From Candidatus Loosdrechtia aerotolerans (lineage in GTDB: Bacteria; Planctomycetota; Brocadiia; Brocadiales; Brocadiaceae), in the NCBI GenBank assembly GCA_021646405.1, contig SOER01000009.1, forward strand, positions 20,651 to 84,650: a stretch of DNA of 64,000 nt, written 5' to 3'. Below the pieces are notes generated by a model. The model ran no database searches, was not told the origin of the DNA, and saw only the letters and a list, made by a program, of their open reading frames with translations. This document shows, piece by piece, positions 28,348 through 37,131 of the stretch (the first letter of the stretch is position 1; each line of letters starts with the position of its first letter). The translations under genes and the position numbers were made by a program.

Positions 28348-28444
28348 CAGGTTTTTTATGAGGCCTCCTGACAACCTCAATACGCCACCTATACCTCAAC
28401 GTATCTGGTCGACTCCTTTCGCCCCCTATTGGTAGTAAACTATT

Positions 28445-28472
28445 ATTATAACATGTAAATTACAAAATGCAA
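28445..28472 (-). promoter_or_regulatory. Possible tmRNA promoter
   Basis: TATAAT (28450-28445, minus strand) lies 18 nt before the mature tmRNA 5' end; a weak TTGCAT lies 16 nt further upstream. A short 5' leader would be removed by RNase P. Confidence 0.4.
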
Positions 28473-28613
28473 TTCCAGTTATGATTATATTCTGATCTGT
28501 AAGCGGAGAATACTTACTCTCCGGATAAAAAAGCAATGAAACGTATTTGTAAAGGAGATGTTTACCCCCTTTTCTATACCTTAGTTAGGTTATGAGGTTT
28601 CCATGTAAAAATC

Positions 28614-28660
28614 GCAAGCTGGCCTTCGAAGAAAAGGAGGAAAGCGAAAGACCAGCTTGC
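28614..28660 (+). promoter_or_regulatory. Inverted repeat upstream of 28762 gene
   Basis: gcaagctgg (28614-28622) and ccagcttgc (28652-28660) form a perfect 9-bp stem around a 29-nt A/G-rich loop containing an internal palindrome (cttcgaag). It could be a transcript leader structure or terminator-like element; no U-run follows. The remainder of 28427-28761 holds no gene that I can support. Confidence 0.35.
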
Positions 28661-28761
28661 TTGCTGAAAGGAGAACAATCACCCATATTAACAAGAAGAA
28701 TGCAGAGAAAGTTCCCATTTATGAAAAATTTATCTTTGTGTTTATCCGGAATTAAATTATA

Positions 28762-28977
28762 ATGATCAAAAGTTTGTACGAATATACCGGCAGGCTGGAA
28801 GCTAATTACAAAACCCTGAAAAAAGATATAAATCAACGACTCAATATCATTCAGAAAACTGAAGTTGAATTATCGAACCGGCTGGAATTGATAAAATTAG
28901 ATATAAAGGAAAAGATAAAAAAGGACGCTGAAAACTTCACTAGTACCATAAAGAAAAATTTATTGCCGCGAAGATAA
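28762..28977 (+). CDS. Small coiled-coil protein of unknown function
   Basis: 71 aa, almost wholly charged helix (LEANYKTLKKDINQRLNII; KLDIKEKIKKDAENF) with heptad-like spacing. It is 10 nt upstream of a small membrane-protein gene and the HtrA-like protease, so it may be co-transcribed with them. The Shine-Dalgarno sequence is weak and I know no homologue. Confidence 0.5.
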   Translation: MIKSLYEYTGRLEANYKTLKKDINQRLNIIQKTEVELSNRLELIKLDIKEKIKKDAENFTSTIKKNLLPRR

Positions 28978-28987
28978 ATACTATTAT

Positions 28988-29230
28988 ATGCATCTTAAAA
29001 GAAAAATGAAAAACCCGAGAAGAGTACTCTCTGTTCTGGTAATATGTTTAGCATGTATTTTAATTGTATATACTACCTTTTCTGCAGTATCACGTGTTCA
29101 TGGAACAAATGATCCGTTCCTGGCGAAAAGAGTTGTACTGCTAACTTTTTTTGTCAATACATCCGTATTTGCGGGTAGTGGATATTTGATTTACAGGTTG
29201 AAAGTTCCTGCGAGAAAAAATGAAATGTAA
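28988..29230 (+). CDS. Small two-helix membrane protein of unknown function
   Basis: 80 aa with a basic N-terminus and two hydrophobic segments (VLSVLVICLACILIVYTTF; VVLLTFFVNTSVFAGSGYLI). It overlaps the start of the HtrA-like protease gene by 11 nt, which suggests coupled expression. No homology is recognised. Confidence 0.6.
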   Translation: MHLKRKMKNPRRVLSVLVICLACILIVYTTFSAVSRVHGTNDPFLAKRVVLLTFFVNTSVFAGSGYLIYRLKVPARKNEM

Positions 29231-30737
29231 ATATACCACAAAAATAATGTTTTCATTTGTACTCTATATCCTTTTACCTTTCCTGGGAAACTGGCCTATT
29301 CTTGCGAACCAGGATATTGATGTTGAAAAATTAAGGCAAGAGCTTTTACAGCTTGAGGAAACAACCAAACCGCTTATTCAGGCATTTCGAAAAGTCTCTC
29401 AGCTCGTCAGCCCATCGGTTGTCAGTATCAGCACTGAAAGAAAAGTACCGCCAAAAGGGGCCCCGGAATCAGGGCCTTTACCCCCGCACCAGCAATTTTC
29501 GCCGAAACAGGATCCCCACGCAGAAGATATTCCCAAAAAGGGATTGGGCTCCGGTATTGTCGTAGGTGAACACGGTTATATCCTGACGAATAATCACGTT
29601 ATAGACGGCTTTTCTGAAAACGAGATCACGGTTATTACCTACAATCACGAGCAGTACAGAAATGTTAAGATTGTTGGTATTGATCCCAATACGGATCTTG
29701 CCGTTATAAAGATAAACGCAGAAAATCTCCTACCGGTAAGGTTTGGCAATTCTGATACAGTACAAGTAGGCGACTGGGTTATTGCAATTGGTAATCCTTT
29801 TGGGTATCAGCAAACGGTCTCTATGGGCATTATTAGCGCCAGGGGAAGAACCCATGTCATCCCGCTCGTACTTCCTTTTGTCTATGAGGATTTTTTCCAA
29901 ACAGACGCGGCAATTAATCCGGGAAATAGCGGAGGGCCGCTCGTTAACCTCAGGGGGGAAGTAATCGGGATAAACACAGCCATTGCTACCCGGTCCGGGG
30001 GGTTTCAAGGGATAGGATTTGCCATCTCTGCAGGTATTGCAAAGGAAACGGCCGAGGATATCATTGCTAATGGAACGGTTATCAGAGGGTATCTGGGCGT
30101 TGGAACTCATGATGTGAATGATGAATTGGCAGAAGTGCTCGGTTTGAAAAATAGAGAAGAAATTGTTCATCGTTTACGGCTACCAACAGAAAAAGGAGCA
30201 TTCGTCGTAGAGGTATGGATTGATACCCCTGCATCAAAGGCAGATATACGTCCGGGCGATATTATCCTTGAATTTGGGGGAAAAAAGATTGAAAATACGA
30301 TAGATCTTCAGCATGCCATTCGCCGTGCGAAGATAGATGTCATGACTACTGCAAAGGTCTTCCGAAATGGCCGGGAAAATACCTTAGAAATTATCGTGGA
30401 ACAACAGCCTAAAGACCTTTCTGGTAAATCGTATATTTCTATTAAAAAATTAGATGAACCAGTAATACTCTCCCTGGGACTGATTGTGAACGATCTTAAT
30501 CCTGAAATTGCAAAATCACTCGGCTTTGAGGGAGAAAAAGGGGTTCTGGTTGTTGACGTTGAGGCAAATAGCCCTGCAGAACACGCTGGGATAAAATCAG
30601 GCGACCTGATCCTGAAAGTCGGCGCTAACGATGTAAGTTCTGTTTTCGAATTTCTGGAACTTGTGGATGATTTCTTAAAAAGAACAGGCACGGTAAGCCT
30701 GTTCATAAAGAATAAAGGATTTATAACCCTTAAGTAG
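29220..30737 (+). CDS. degP: Periplasmic serine endoprotease, HtrA/DegP family
   Basis: 505 aa. Signal peptide (IMFSFVLYILLPFLGNWPI), then a trypsin-like domain with the catalytic triad His126 (LTNNHVIDG), Asp159 (NTDLAVIK) and Ser237 (NPGNSGGPL). Two PDZ domains follow (GYLGVGTHDVNDELAEVLG; SLGLIVNDLNPEIAKSLGF). It degrades or refolds misfolded envelope proteins. A proline/glutamine-rich loop (GAPESGPLPPHQQF) before the protease domain is longer than in E. coli DegP. The gene converges with topA. Confidence 0.94.
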   Translation: MKCKYTTKIMFSFVLYILLPFLGNWPILANQDIDVEKLRQELLQLEETTKPLIQAFRKVSQLVSPSVVSISTERKVPPKGAPESGPLPPHQQFSPKQDPHAEDIPKKGLGSGIVVGEHGYILTNNHVIDGFSENEITVITYNHEQYRNVKIVGIDPNTDLAVIKINAENLLPVRFGNSDTVQVGDWVIAIGNPFGYQQTVSMGIISARGRTHVIPLVLPFVYEDFFQTDAAINPGNSGGPLVNLRGEVIGINTAIATRSGGFQGIGFAISAGIAKETAEDIIANGTVIRGYLGVGTHDVNDELAEVLGLKNREEIVHRLRLPTEKGAFVVEVWIDTPASKADIRPGDIILEFGGKKIENTIDLQHAIRRAKIDVMTTAKVFRNGRENTLEIIVEQQPKDLSGKSYISIKKLDEPVILSLGLIVNDLNPEIAKSLGFEGEKGVLVVDVEANSPAEHAGIKSGDLILKVGANDVSSVFEFLELVDDFLKRTGTVSLFIKNKGFITLK

Positions 30738-30745
30738 TTCTTGAG

Positions 30746-33049
30746 CTATTCTTTCCCTTGTACCGTATCTGCAACACCTGGCAATTCTTTCGTAATGTAA
30801 TCACAATCAGGATATCTGCTGCATCCAAAAAATATCCCCCCCTTTTTTGATCGCCGTTGCACCAGTTCACCATCACAGTCTTCTTTTGGACACTTTACAC
30901 CCGTAGGCAGGGATTTGATATTTCTACACTTTGGATAAGCTGAACACCCCAGAAAACGGCCTTTCTTACTTAACCTGATAACCATAGGACTGCCACACTT
31001 CTCACACTTCTCATCAGTAGGTACAGCCTTGGTTTTCTCACCGTTGAGAGATTTCGTGTTTTTACAGTTTGGATATGCAGAGCATGCTAAAAATTTTCCG
31101 TGCCGGCTTGTCTTAACGACCATGGCGCTGCCACATTTTTCACATTTTTGATCAGAAGTTTCCGGCTGGGCCGGTTCGCCTCTTTCATTCAGGGGAAGTG
31201 TATTTTTGCAGTTAGGGAATGCTGAACAGCCCAGAAACTTGCCATGCCTTCCCCATCGTACTACCATAGGCTGCCCGCACAGGTTACATACTTTACCGCT
31301 CTCTTCGGGGGTCCCCTTTACACTCTTCATCTCCTCTGTTGCTTTCTCCAGATCGGTCTTAAACGGTTCATAAAACTCCTTCAGTACCGTAAGCCATTCG
31401 GTTCTTTCATCCTCAATCTTGTCAAGCTCATCCTCCATATGCGAGGTAAACTTCACATCCATTATCTTTGGAAAATGCGTTATCAGCTTTTCAGTGACGA
31501 GTGTCCCCAATTCTGTAGCGTAAAAGGCACGTTTCTCTTGTTCTACATACCCCCGTTCCTGTATGGTAGAAATGATGGCAGCATATGTACTTGGCCTTCC
31601 GATTCCCATCCTTTCCAATGTTTTAACAAGAGAAGCCTCTGTATAGCGCGGAGGAGGCTGGGTAAAATGCTGTGTAGGTAACAGTTCTATTAACTCAAGT
31701 TCCTGATCCTTCTCTAAAAGGGGAAGCATTTGTTCATCTTTTTCTGTCTCATGTCCGGAAAGAACTGTATGACCGGCAAACAGGAGTTCCCGCCCTCTTG
31801 CCTTAAACATATAAGATCCGGAAGCAATTTCAACCTCGGTTACGGCATAAAGTGCCGGTTTCATTTGACTCGCAACAAACCGGTTCCATATTAATTCATA
31901 CAGCTTATATTGATCCTTCGTTAAAAAGTCTTTCAGGGACTCGGGGGTATATTCAACCGTAGTAGGCCGAACAGCCTCATGGGCACCCTGGGTTCCTTTT
32001 TTATTTGATGCATGGATATTGGGCTTATCCGGTACATAATCTTTCCCATGTTTATCAGTAATAAACTTTCGGCAGGCTGAGAGTGCCTGTTCCGAAATAT
32101 GGAATGAATCTGTCCTCATATAGGTAATAAGCCCGACGGTACCCTTTGAACCAATATCGATACCCTCATAGAGCTGCTGAGCGATTAGCATCGTTTTTTT
32201 AGCACTAAACTGCAGCCGGGTGGATGCCTGTTGCTGTAAAAGGCTTGTCGTAAAAGGAGGTGGAGCATTATTGCGTTTTGTTTGCTTCTTTACATTTGCA
32301 ACGCTGTATTCATTCTCGCGAAGCTCTTCAGTGATGCGATTGGCCTGTTGTTCATTTTTTATTTCAATAGCTTCATCACGAAACTTTTGAAGGATGGCCT
32401 TAAATGACACGATATCCCCGGCTGTATTCTTATCCCGGAGAACAGGCCTTAATTCGGCAGTAATCTTCCAGTACTCCTGGGGATTGAAATCCTTGATTTC
32501 CTTTTCACGTTCTACGATAAGCCGGACTGCTACAGATTGAACGCGGCCAGCACTAAGCCGCTTTGTAATCTTTTTCCACAGCAAAGGACTAATCTGATAC
32601 CCTACAAGACGATCAAGTATCCTCCGGGCTTGCTGAGCATTGACCTTGGCTATGTTGATCGGCCCGGGATGACTAAATGCATCCAGAATAGCATCCTTTG
32701 TAATCTCGTGAAAAGTCACCCTGTGTATTTTTTTTTCGGGCAACTGAAGAACCTGGGTCAGATGCCAGGCAATAGCTTCACCCTCACGATCAAGATCGGA
32801 TGCCAGGTAAACAGCATCTGCATTCTTTGAATCTTTCAGTAATTCTGAAACTAATTTCTTCCGGTTCGGAATCACCCGGTATTCGGGTGTAAAGTCATTC
32901 TCCGTATCAACGGCCAATTTTCTTTCAGGTAAATCCCGCACATGCCCCATTGATGACCGAACGGAGAAGGATGAGCCGAGAAATTTACTGATCGTCCTGG
33001 CCTTTGCCGGTGACTCAACAATTACTAAATTTTTTTTCGCCTTAATCAT
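30746..33049 (-). CDS. topA: DNA topoisomerase I
   Basis: 767 aa. Type IA topoisomerase that relaxes negative supercoils. Toprim domain at the start (NLVIVESPAKARTISKFLG), catalytic Tyr310 in GLITYMRTDSFH. Four C-terminal zinc ribbons are visible (CNLCG...CSAFPNC; CEKCG...CSAYPNC; CEKCG...CSAYPKC; CPKEDC...CSRYPDC), all with four Cys. Length and arrangement are typical. Confidence 0.97.
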   Translation of the reverse strand: MIKAKKNLVIVESPAKARTISKFLGSSFSVRSSMGHVRDLPERKLAVDTENDFTPEYRVIPNRKKLVSELLKDSKNADAVYLASDLDREGEAIAWHLTQVLQLPEKKIHRVTFHEITKDAILDAFSHPGPINIAKVNAQQARRILDRLVGYQISPLLWKKITKRLSAGRVQSVAVRLIVEREKEIKDFNPQEYWKITAELRPVLRDKNTAGDIVSFKAILQKFRDEAIEIKNEQQANRITEELRENEYSVANVKKQTKRNNAPPPFTTSLLQQQASTRLQFSAKKTMLIAQQLYEGIDIGSKGTVGLITYMRTDSFHISEQALSACRKFITDKHGKDYVPDKPNIHASNKKGTQGAHEAVRPTTVEYTPESLKDFLTKDQYKLYELIWNRFVASQMKPALYAVTEVEIASGSYMFKARGRELLFAGHTVLSGHETEKDEQMLPLLEKDQELELIELLPTQHFTQPPPRYTEASLVKTLERMGIGRPSTYAAIISTIQERGYVEQEKRAFYATELGTLVTEKLITHFPKIMDVKFTSHMEDELDKIEDERTEWLTVLKEFYEPFKTDLEKATEEMKSVKGTPEESGKVCNLCGQPMVVRWGRHGKFLGCSAFPNCKNTLPLNERGEPAQPETSDQKCEKCGSAMVVKTSRHGKFLACSAYPNCKNTKSLNGEKTKAVPTDEKCEKCGSPMVIRLSKKGRFLGCSAYPKCRNIKSLPTGVKCPKEDCDGELVQRRSKKGGIFFGCSRYPDCDYITKELPGVADTVQGKE

Positions 33050-33232
33050 ATATTTAACCTCGAAAAAAGAATTTAACCAGAGTTTATCAGGAGTGTCAAG
33101 ACGTATTTTACATCAATCAGCAGAAAAAACTATTTGATAATTATAATAATTATGGATACAATAACCCTTTTATGCAACTTTTCAGTATTACTCGTGTTAT
33201 TATTTAACATAAAAAGAGGAAGATAAGGAGTT

Positions 33233-34993
33233 ATGGTCTCTAGTTCTTGGTACAGAAAACACCAAAAAACAATTTATATCGTTATGATCTTTGCCATGTT
33301 TGTATGGGGTATCAGTTACTCGGCAATGGAAATGATACCAAAAAAACCTGTTGGAAAGATATATGGCAGAAAGATTTCACAAAACGAATTTGCAGACATG
33401 TACAATCGCTGGCAAAGGTTGTTTTTTTCACAATCAAGAGAATCTATCACCTCAGTTATTTGGAAGCAATTCCTATTCCTAGAGGAAGCAAAGCGGATGG
33501 AACTTGTTGTAACACCGGAAGAGATTGAAAACGGTTTACAAAGGCTTGCTTTCCAGATTTTTGGAACCGAGATGAATATGGATAGATTTGGGTTGATCCA
33601 ATTCCTCTGTAACAGTTTCAGGCTCAATCAGGAACAGCTGGAGCGTACCTTAAGGGAGGCATTGCTTGTCGAAAAGCTGGAATCCTCAATCCGGTCATCC
33701 ATACAAATGCCAACCGAAGAAGCCTGGCAAAGATACTCTATGGAAAATGAACAGGTGAAATTTAATGTATTGGCCTTAAAGGCAAAGGATTTCTCACGCT
33801 CAATAAATGTTACAGAAGATGAAACCCGTGCGTTTTATGAAAAACGTAAAAACGTTACCTACAATCCGGAATCCGGGCAGCCGGGTTATAAGCTCCCGGA
33901 AAGAGTCAAGATCGAATGTCTGATTGCAAGGTACGATGATATGGAAAAGCACGTTTCAGTTACCGAAAAAGAAATGAAGGAATATTACGAGGATAACAAG
34001 GAAATGCAATTCAAAATTACTGGAGAGGAGATGAGTAATGATGAAACGGTAACGGAAGATAATGAGAAAGAGGAAAAGGAAACTACTGATACAGGTAAGA
34101 ATTCTGAGAAAAAAGAAGTAGTTACAACCTATAAGCCTTTTCATGAGGTAAAAGGAGACATTCAAAAGACCCTTGCAAAACAGAAGGCCATAGAAAAGAC
34201 TCATGAAGTTATGAATGCATTAGACGAACAGCTCTATAGTACCCTTGATAAGGCAGAACGCCTGGACTTCAAGGATTTAGCACGCTTACACAATGGTGTT
34301 ACTTATGAAATTCCAAAAAGTAAAAAATCCGGCGATGAGCTCCTTACAGAAGATGATGTATTCGAACTATTCCCCGGATCAAACCAAATTGTTCAGGCGG
34401 TTACGGATAGAGCAAAATATGAGTCTTCAATTCCTTATGACTTTATAGAGGGTACAGTGATTTTCCGGGTTATTGATAAAAAACCTCCCGCACCTGCATC
34501 GCTGGAAGAAGTTAGGGATCGGGTAGTAAACGACCTCATACTGGAAAAAGGCTTGCTCAGGGCAAAGGAAATTGCTGAAAAATATGTTGGAGCTACAAAG
34601 GCTGCTCCCCTTAATGAGGTTGTGGAGGCACTTGAATCAGAATATAAAAATACAGACATCTCCGTAATTGAAACCGATTACATTACACGTCCAGCACGGC
34701 TTTTTGATAAAGAATCAAAATATATTGAAGCCCTGGGAGAGGATAGACCTAACGTAGCAAAAAAGGCATTTGAACTGAAACCGGACCAATTAGGGATTGC
34801 TGTAGAAACCTCCGGAGAAAAAGCGTGCTATATTATGGAACTCGTTGATAAGAAACCCGCCGACAAAAACGCTTTTGAAAAAGACAAAGAAAGTGTAACA
34901 AAACGGTATCTTTATGAAAAGCAGGAGACCTTGCTCACTGAGTGGCAAAACGATATGAACCGGCATCTGGAAATCTATGTACGGTTTCAGTAG
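33233..34993 (+). CDS. PpiD/SurA-like membrane-anchored chaperone
   Basis: 586 aa. One N-terminal helix (TIYIVMIFAMFVWGISY) anchors the protein, followed by a SurA N-terminal-like domain (VGKIYGRKISQNEFADMYNR; LFLEEAKRMELVVTPEEIEN). Later parts are extended and highly charged, and a parvulin-type rotamase domain is not clear, so isomerase activity is doubtful. AAGGAG lies just before ATG 33233. It is followed 23 nt later by ribF. Role: probable periplasmic folding factor. Confidence 0.75.
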   Translation: MVSSSWYRKHQKTIYIVMIFAMFVWGISYSAMEMIPKKPVGKIYGRKISQNEFADMYNRWQRLFFSQSRESITSVIWKQFLFLEEAKRMELVVTPEEIENGLQRLAFQIFGTEMNMDRFGLIQFLCNSFRLNQEQLERTLREALLVEKLESSIRSSIQMPTEEAWQRYSMENEQVKFNVLALKAKDFSRSINVTEDETRAFYEKRKNVTYNPESGQPGYKLPERVKIECLIARYDDMEKHVSVTEKEMKEYYEDNKEMQFKITGEEMSNDETVTEDNEKEEKETTDTGKNSEKKEVVTTYKPFHEVKGDIQKTLAKQKAIEKTHEVMNALDEQLYSTLDKAERLDFKDLARLHNGVTYEIPKSKKSGDELLTEDDVFELFPGSNQIVQAVTDRAKYESSIPYDFIEGTVIFRVIDKKPPAPASLEEVRDRVVNDLILEKGLLRAKEIAEKYVGATKAAPLNEVVEALESEYKNTDISVIETDYITRPARLFDKESKYIEALGEDRPNVAKKAFELKPDQLGIAVETSGEKACYIMELVDKKPADKNAFEKDKESVTKRYLYEKQETLLTEWQNDMNRHLEIYVRFQ

Positions 34994-35016
34994 CATAAGG
35001 CTTGTAGGTAGAAACG

Positions 35017-36000
35017 TTGGAAAAGATTTATGGTATAAAGGCATTACCGGGAGAACTTCACTACCCTGTGGCAACTCTTGGGGTATTTGATGGTGTACAC
35101 CGGGGGCATCAAAAGATTATTGACCGTGTTCGTCAGCACGCCATGGAGAAGAAAGGTGAATCTGTAGTAATTACGTTCAATCGTCACCCCAAAACTGTTA
35201 TTGAGAATAGAATCCCTTCTTTCATCACCTCTTTAGAACATCGGCTGACATTATTTGACCAGATGGGAGTAGATTACGCTGTAGTACTCAATTTTAACAG
35301 AGAACTTGCACATATGTCAGCTGAGGATTTTATTCATGAAATATTGGTTGACTGGCTAGGGGTAAAGTGTGTGATACTGGGATTCGATTGCCGGTTCGGG
35401 AAAAACCGTAAGGGGGATATAACGCTTGTCCGTAAACTGTCTGACAAGTATGGATTCGAAGTTTATGAATGTCCGCCTGTATTCCACAATAATCAGATCA
35501 TCAGCAGTACAGCTATCCGGCAGGCAATTCTGGAAGGGGCATTAGAAAGGGCAGAAGAAATGCTCGGCAGGCCTGTTTCTATCCTGGGAACCGTAGTGAG
35601 AAGATCCGGAAGAGGGAGAACACTGGGGTATCCAACAGCCAATGTGCATCCCCACCACGAGGTACGTCCACCGAGAGGTGTCTATGGAACAAAAATACAC
35701 TGGGCAGACAAGGAATATCTGGCATTAACTAATATTGGATTAAGACCAACATTTACAAAAGAGCCGCTGGTCAGTGAAGACGGAGATTTAGAAATCGAAG
35801 TTCATATCCTCGATTTTCAGGATTCTCTTTATGGAAAAGATATTGAGGTACAGTTTCTCTTTAAAATAAGGGATGAGATTTCATTTAAAACGGAGACAGA
35901 ACTCAAGACTCAAATCGAGAGGGACAAAGAAATATTCTTAAAGAAGGTTCTCACGGATAATCTTCCAAAGGATAATGGTAACACTTTGAATATCGGATAA
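35017..36000 (+). CDS. ribF: Bifunctional riboflavin kinase / FAD synthetase
   Basis: 327 aa. N-terminal FMN adenylyltransferase half with LGVFDGVHRGHQKIID and a nucleotide-binding CISSTAIR-type motif (IISSTAIRQAI). C-terminal riboflavin kinase half with GRGRTLGYPTANV and the RPPRGVYGTKI region. It converts riboflavin to FMN and FAD. The start is TTG 35017 with only a weak ribosome-binding site. ribH lies 2.8 kb downstream, not in an operon. Confidence 0.95.
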   Translation: MEKIYGIKALPGELHYPVATLGVFDGVHRGHQKIIDRVRQHAMEKKGESVVITFNRHPKTVIENRIPSFITSLEHRLTLFDQMGVDYAVVLNFNRELAHMSAEDFIHEILVDWLGVKCVILGFDCRFGKNRKGDITLVRKLSDKYGFEVYECPPVFHNNQIISSTAIRQAILEGALERAEEMLGRPVSILGTVVRRSGRGRTLGYPTANVHPHHEVRPPRGVYGTKIHWADKEYLALTNIGLRPTFTKEPLVSEDGDLEIEVHILDFQDSLYGKDIEVQFLFKIRDEISFKTETELKTQIERDKEIFLKKVLTDNLPKDNGNTLNIG

Positions 36001-36014
36001 AACCATTGTTCCCC

Positions 36015-37082
36015 TTACTCCCCTATGAGAATGACCTCTTCTGTCTCATTTTTACTGAGAGCATACCTGTAATCCTTGCGTTTTATCTCATGTATCTTCC
36101 GTTTGTATTTACCAAGCACTCCTGCAAGTTCTTCTATCGAAGGAATTCCATCGGAACGATAAGAAATAATTAGGATACTGTCCTGAAATCTCTCACATAG
36201 TTTGTCGAACGCAGAATAGATCTTATTCTTATCAGTCCAAACCGATGTTTTTGTTTTCAGTCTTTTATGCTTTGATCGATAATCAATCCTGTGAGGCCAG
36301 GTCTCGTAATTCACAAGCCCTTCTAGAAAATGATAGAAACCAAGATAATCAACCCCAACCCCTTTCCGGGAGATATATGGTGTGTCTATGTATACAAGGT
36401 CAAAATCCCCCTTCAAATCAAAGATATCAAGGTTTACCGCCTGATTCCTCTGTTTATTGGAAAAAACAGCGTTATTAGCCTCCCTGGCATATCGTCTAAA
36501 GTGAACGTCAAAAGACGTATCCCAGGTTACCTTATTCCCGAAATCCCGCCTGATATCAGCGAATCTCAGATAAAGGTTTTTTCTGTGAAACAGATTAAAC
36601 GGTCTTTTTGCAATACAGGCCTGAAACAGGGCAAAATACGCCAGAGCCTGCTTATAGGCATTATCAAGCAACTGAATATTTGCCACAACCATATCAATCC
36701 ATCTATTCTCTTCTTCTATATAATAGATACCCTTAAAAGTTTCTGTTATAAAAGTAGGATAGATTATTCCAGGGTGTCTTGAAAGAAGAAAATTTACATC
36801 CATGCCTGAAAGGGTAACAGAATCATTCTCTATTAATGCACTACCGATATAATAATTGAATTTTAAAATATCATTATACGTAACAGTTTTACCCTTCTTT
36901 TTAAGAAAGTACGCCACGCTTCCCGTACCACCAAAGGCATCCAGGACTGTCTGGAATTTGAATCCCTGTATTCCTTCCCATATCCAATCAACAATTTTAA
37001 GCTTACTGCCCCGAAATCGTGTCGAAGGAAATCTTACATATTCTTCAAGTAAAATCCGTTGTTCCTTAAAGTGTCCTATCAA
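36015..37082 (-). CDS. D12-class DNA adenine N6-methyltransferase
   Basis: 355 aa. SAM-binding motif VLDAFGGTGSVAYFLKKKG near residue 42 and catalytic DTPY in DLVYIDTPYIS near residue 235, as in Dam-like (D12 class) methyltransferases. The start is TTG 37082. No restriction nuclease is adjacent, so it is a stand-alone methyltransferase in this window; a regulatory or protective role is possible. It is convergent with ribF. Confidence 0.88.
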   Translation of the reverse strand: MIGHFKEQRILLEEYVRFPSTRFRGSKLKIVDWIWEGIQGFKFQTVLDAFGGTGSVAYFLKKKGKTVTYNDILKFNYYIGSALIENDSVTLSGMDVNFLLSRHPGIIYPTFITETFKGIYYIEEENRWIDMVVANIQLLDNAYKQALAYFALFQACIAKRPFNLFHRKNLYLRFADIRRDFGNKVTWDTSFDVHFRRYAREANNAVFSNKQRNQAVNLDIFDLKGDFDLVYIDTPYISRKGVGVDYLGFYHFLEGLVNYETWPHRIDYRSKHKRLKTKTSVWTDKNKIYSAFDKLCERFQDSILIISYRSDGIPSIEELAGVLGKYKRKIHEIKRKDYRYALSKNETEEVILIGE

Positions 37083-37131
37083 TTGTTATACACTGCTTTA
37101 AAAATGTACGAATACCCTTTCCCAAATCTTA

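Larger units (their letters stand above)
28071..28426 (-). ncRNA. ssrA: Transfer-messenger RNA (tmRNA)
   Basis: About 356 nt. The 5' end GGGGGCG pairs with CGCCUCC before the 3' ACCA to form the 7-bp acceptor stem, and the T arm reads GGACGCGGGUUCAAUUCCCG. The resume codon GCA starts the tag GCA AAC AAU UUA ACU ..., translated (A)NNLTAKQPMAMAA then UAA, so it ends in the hydrophobic Ala-Ala needed for protease recognition. Between are pseudoknot-forming palindromes. It rescues stalled ribosomes and tags incomplete proteins. Its 3' end served as the integration target for the adjacent segment and is intact. Confidence 0.97.
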
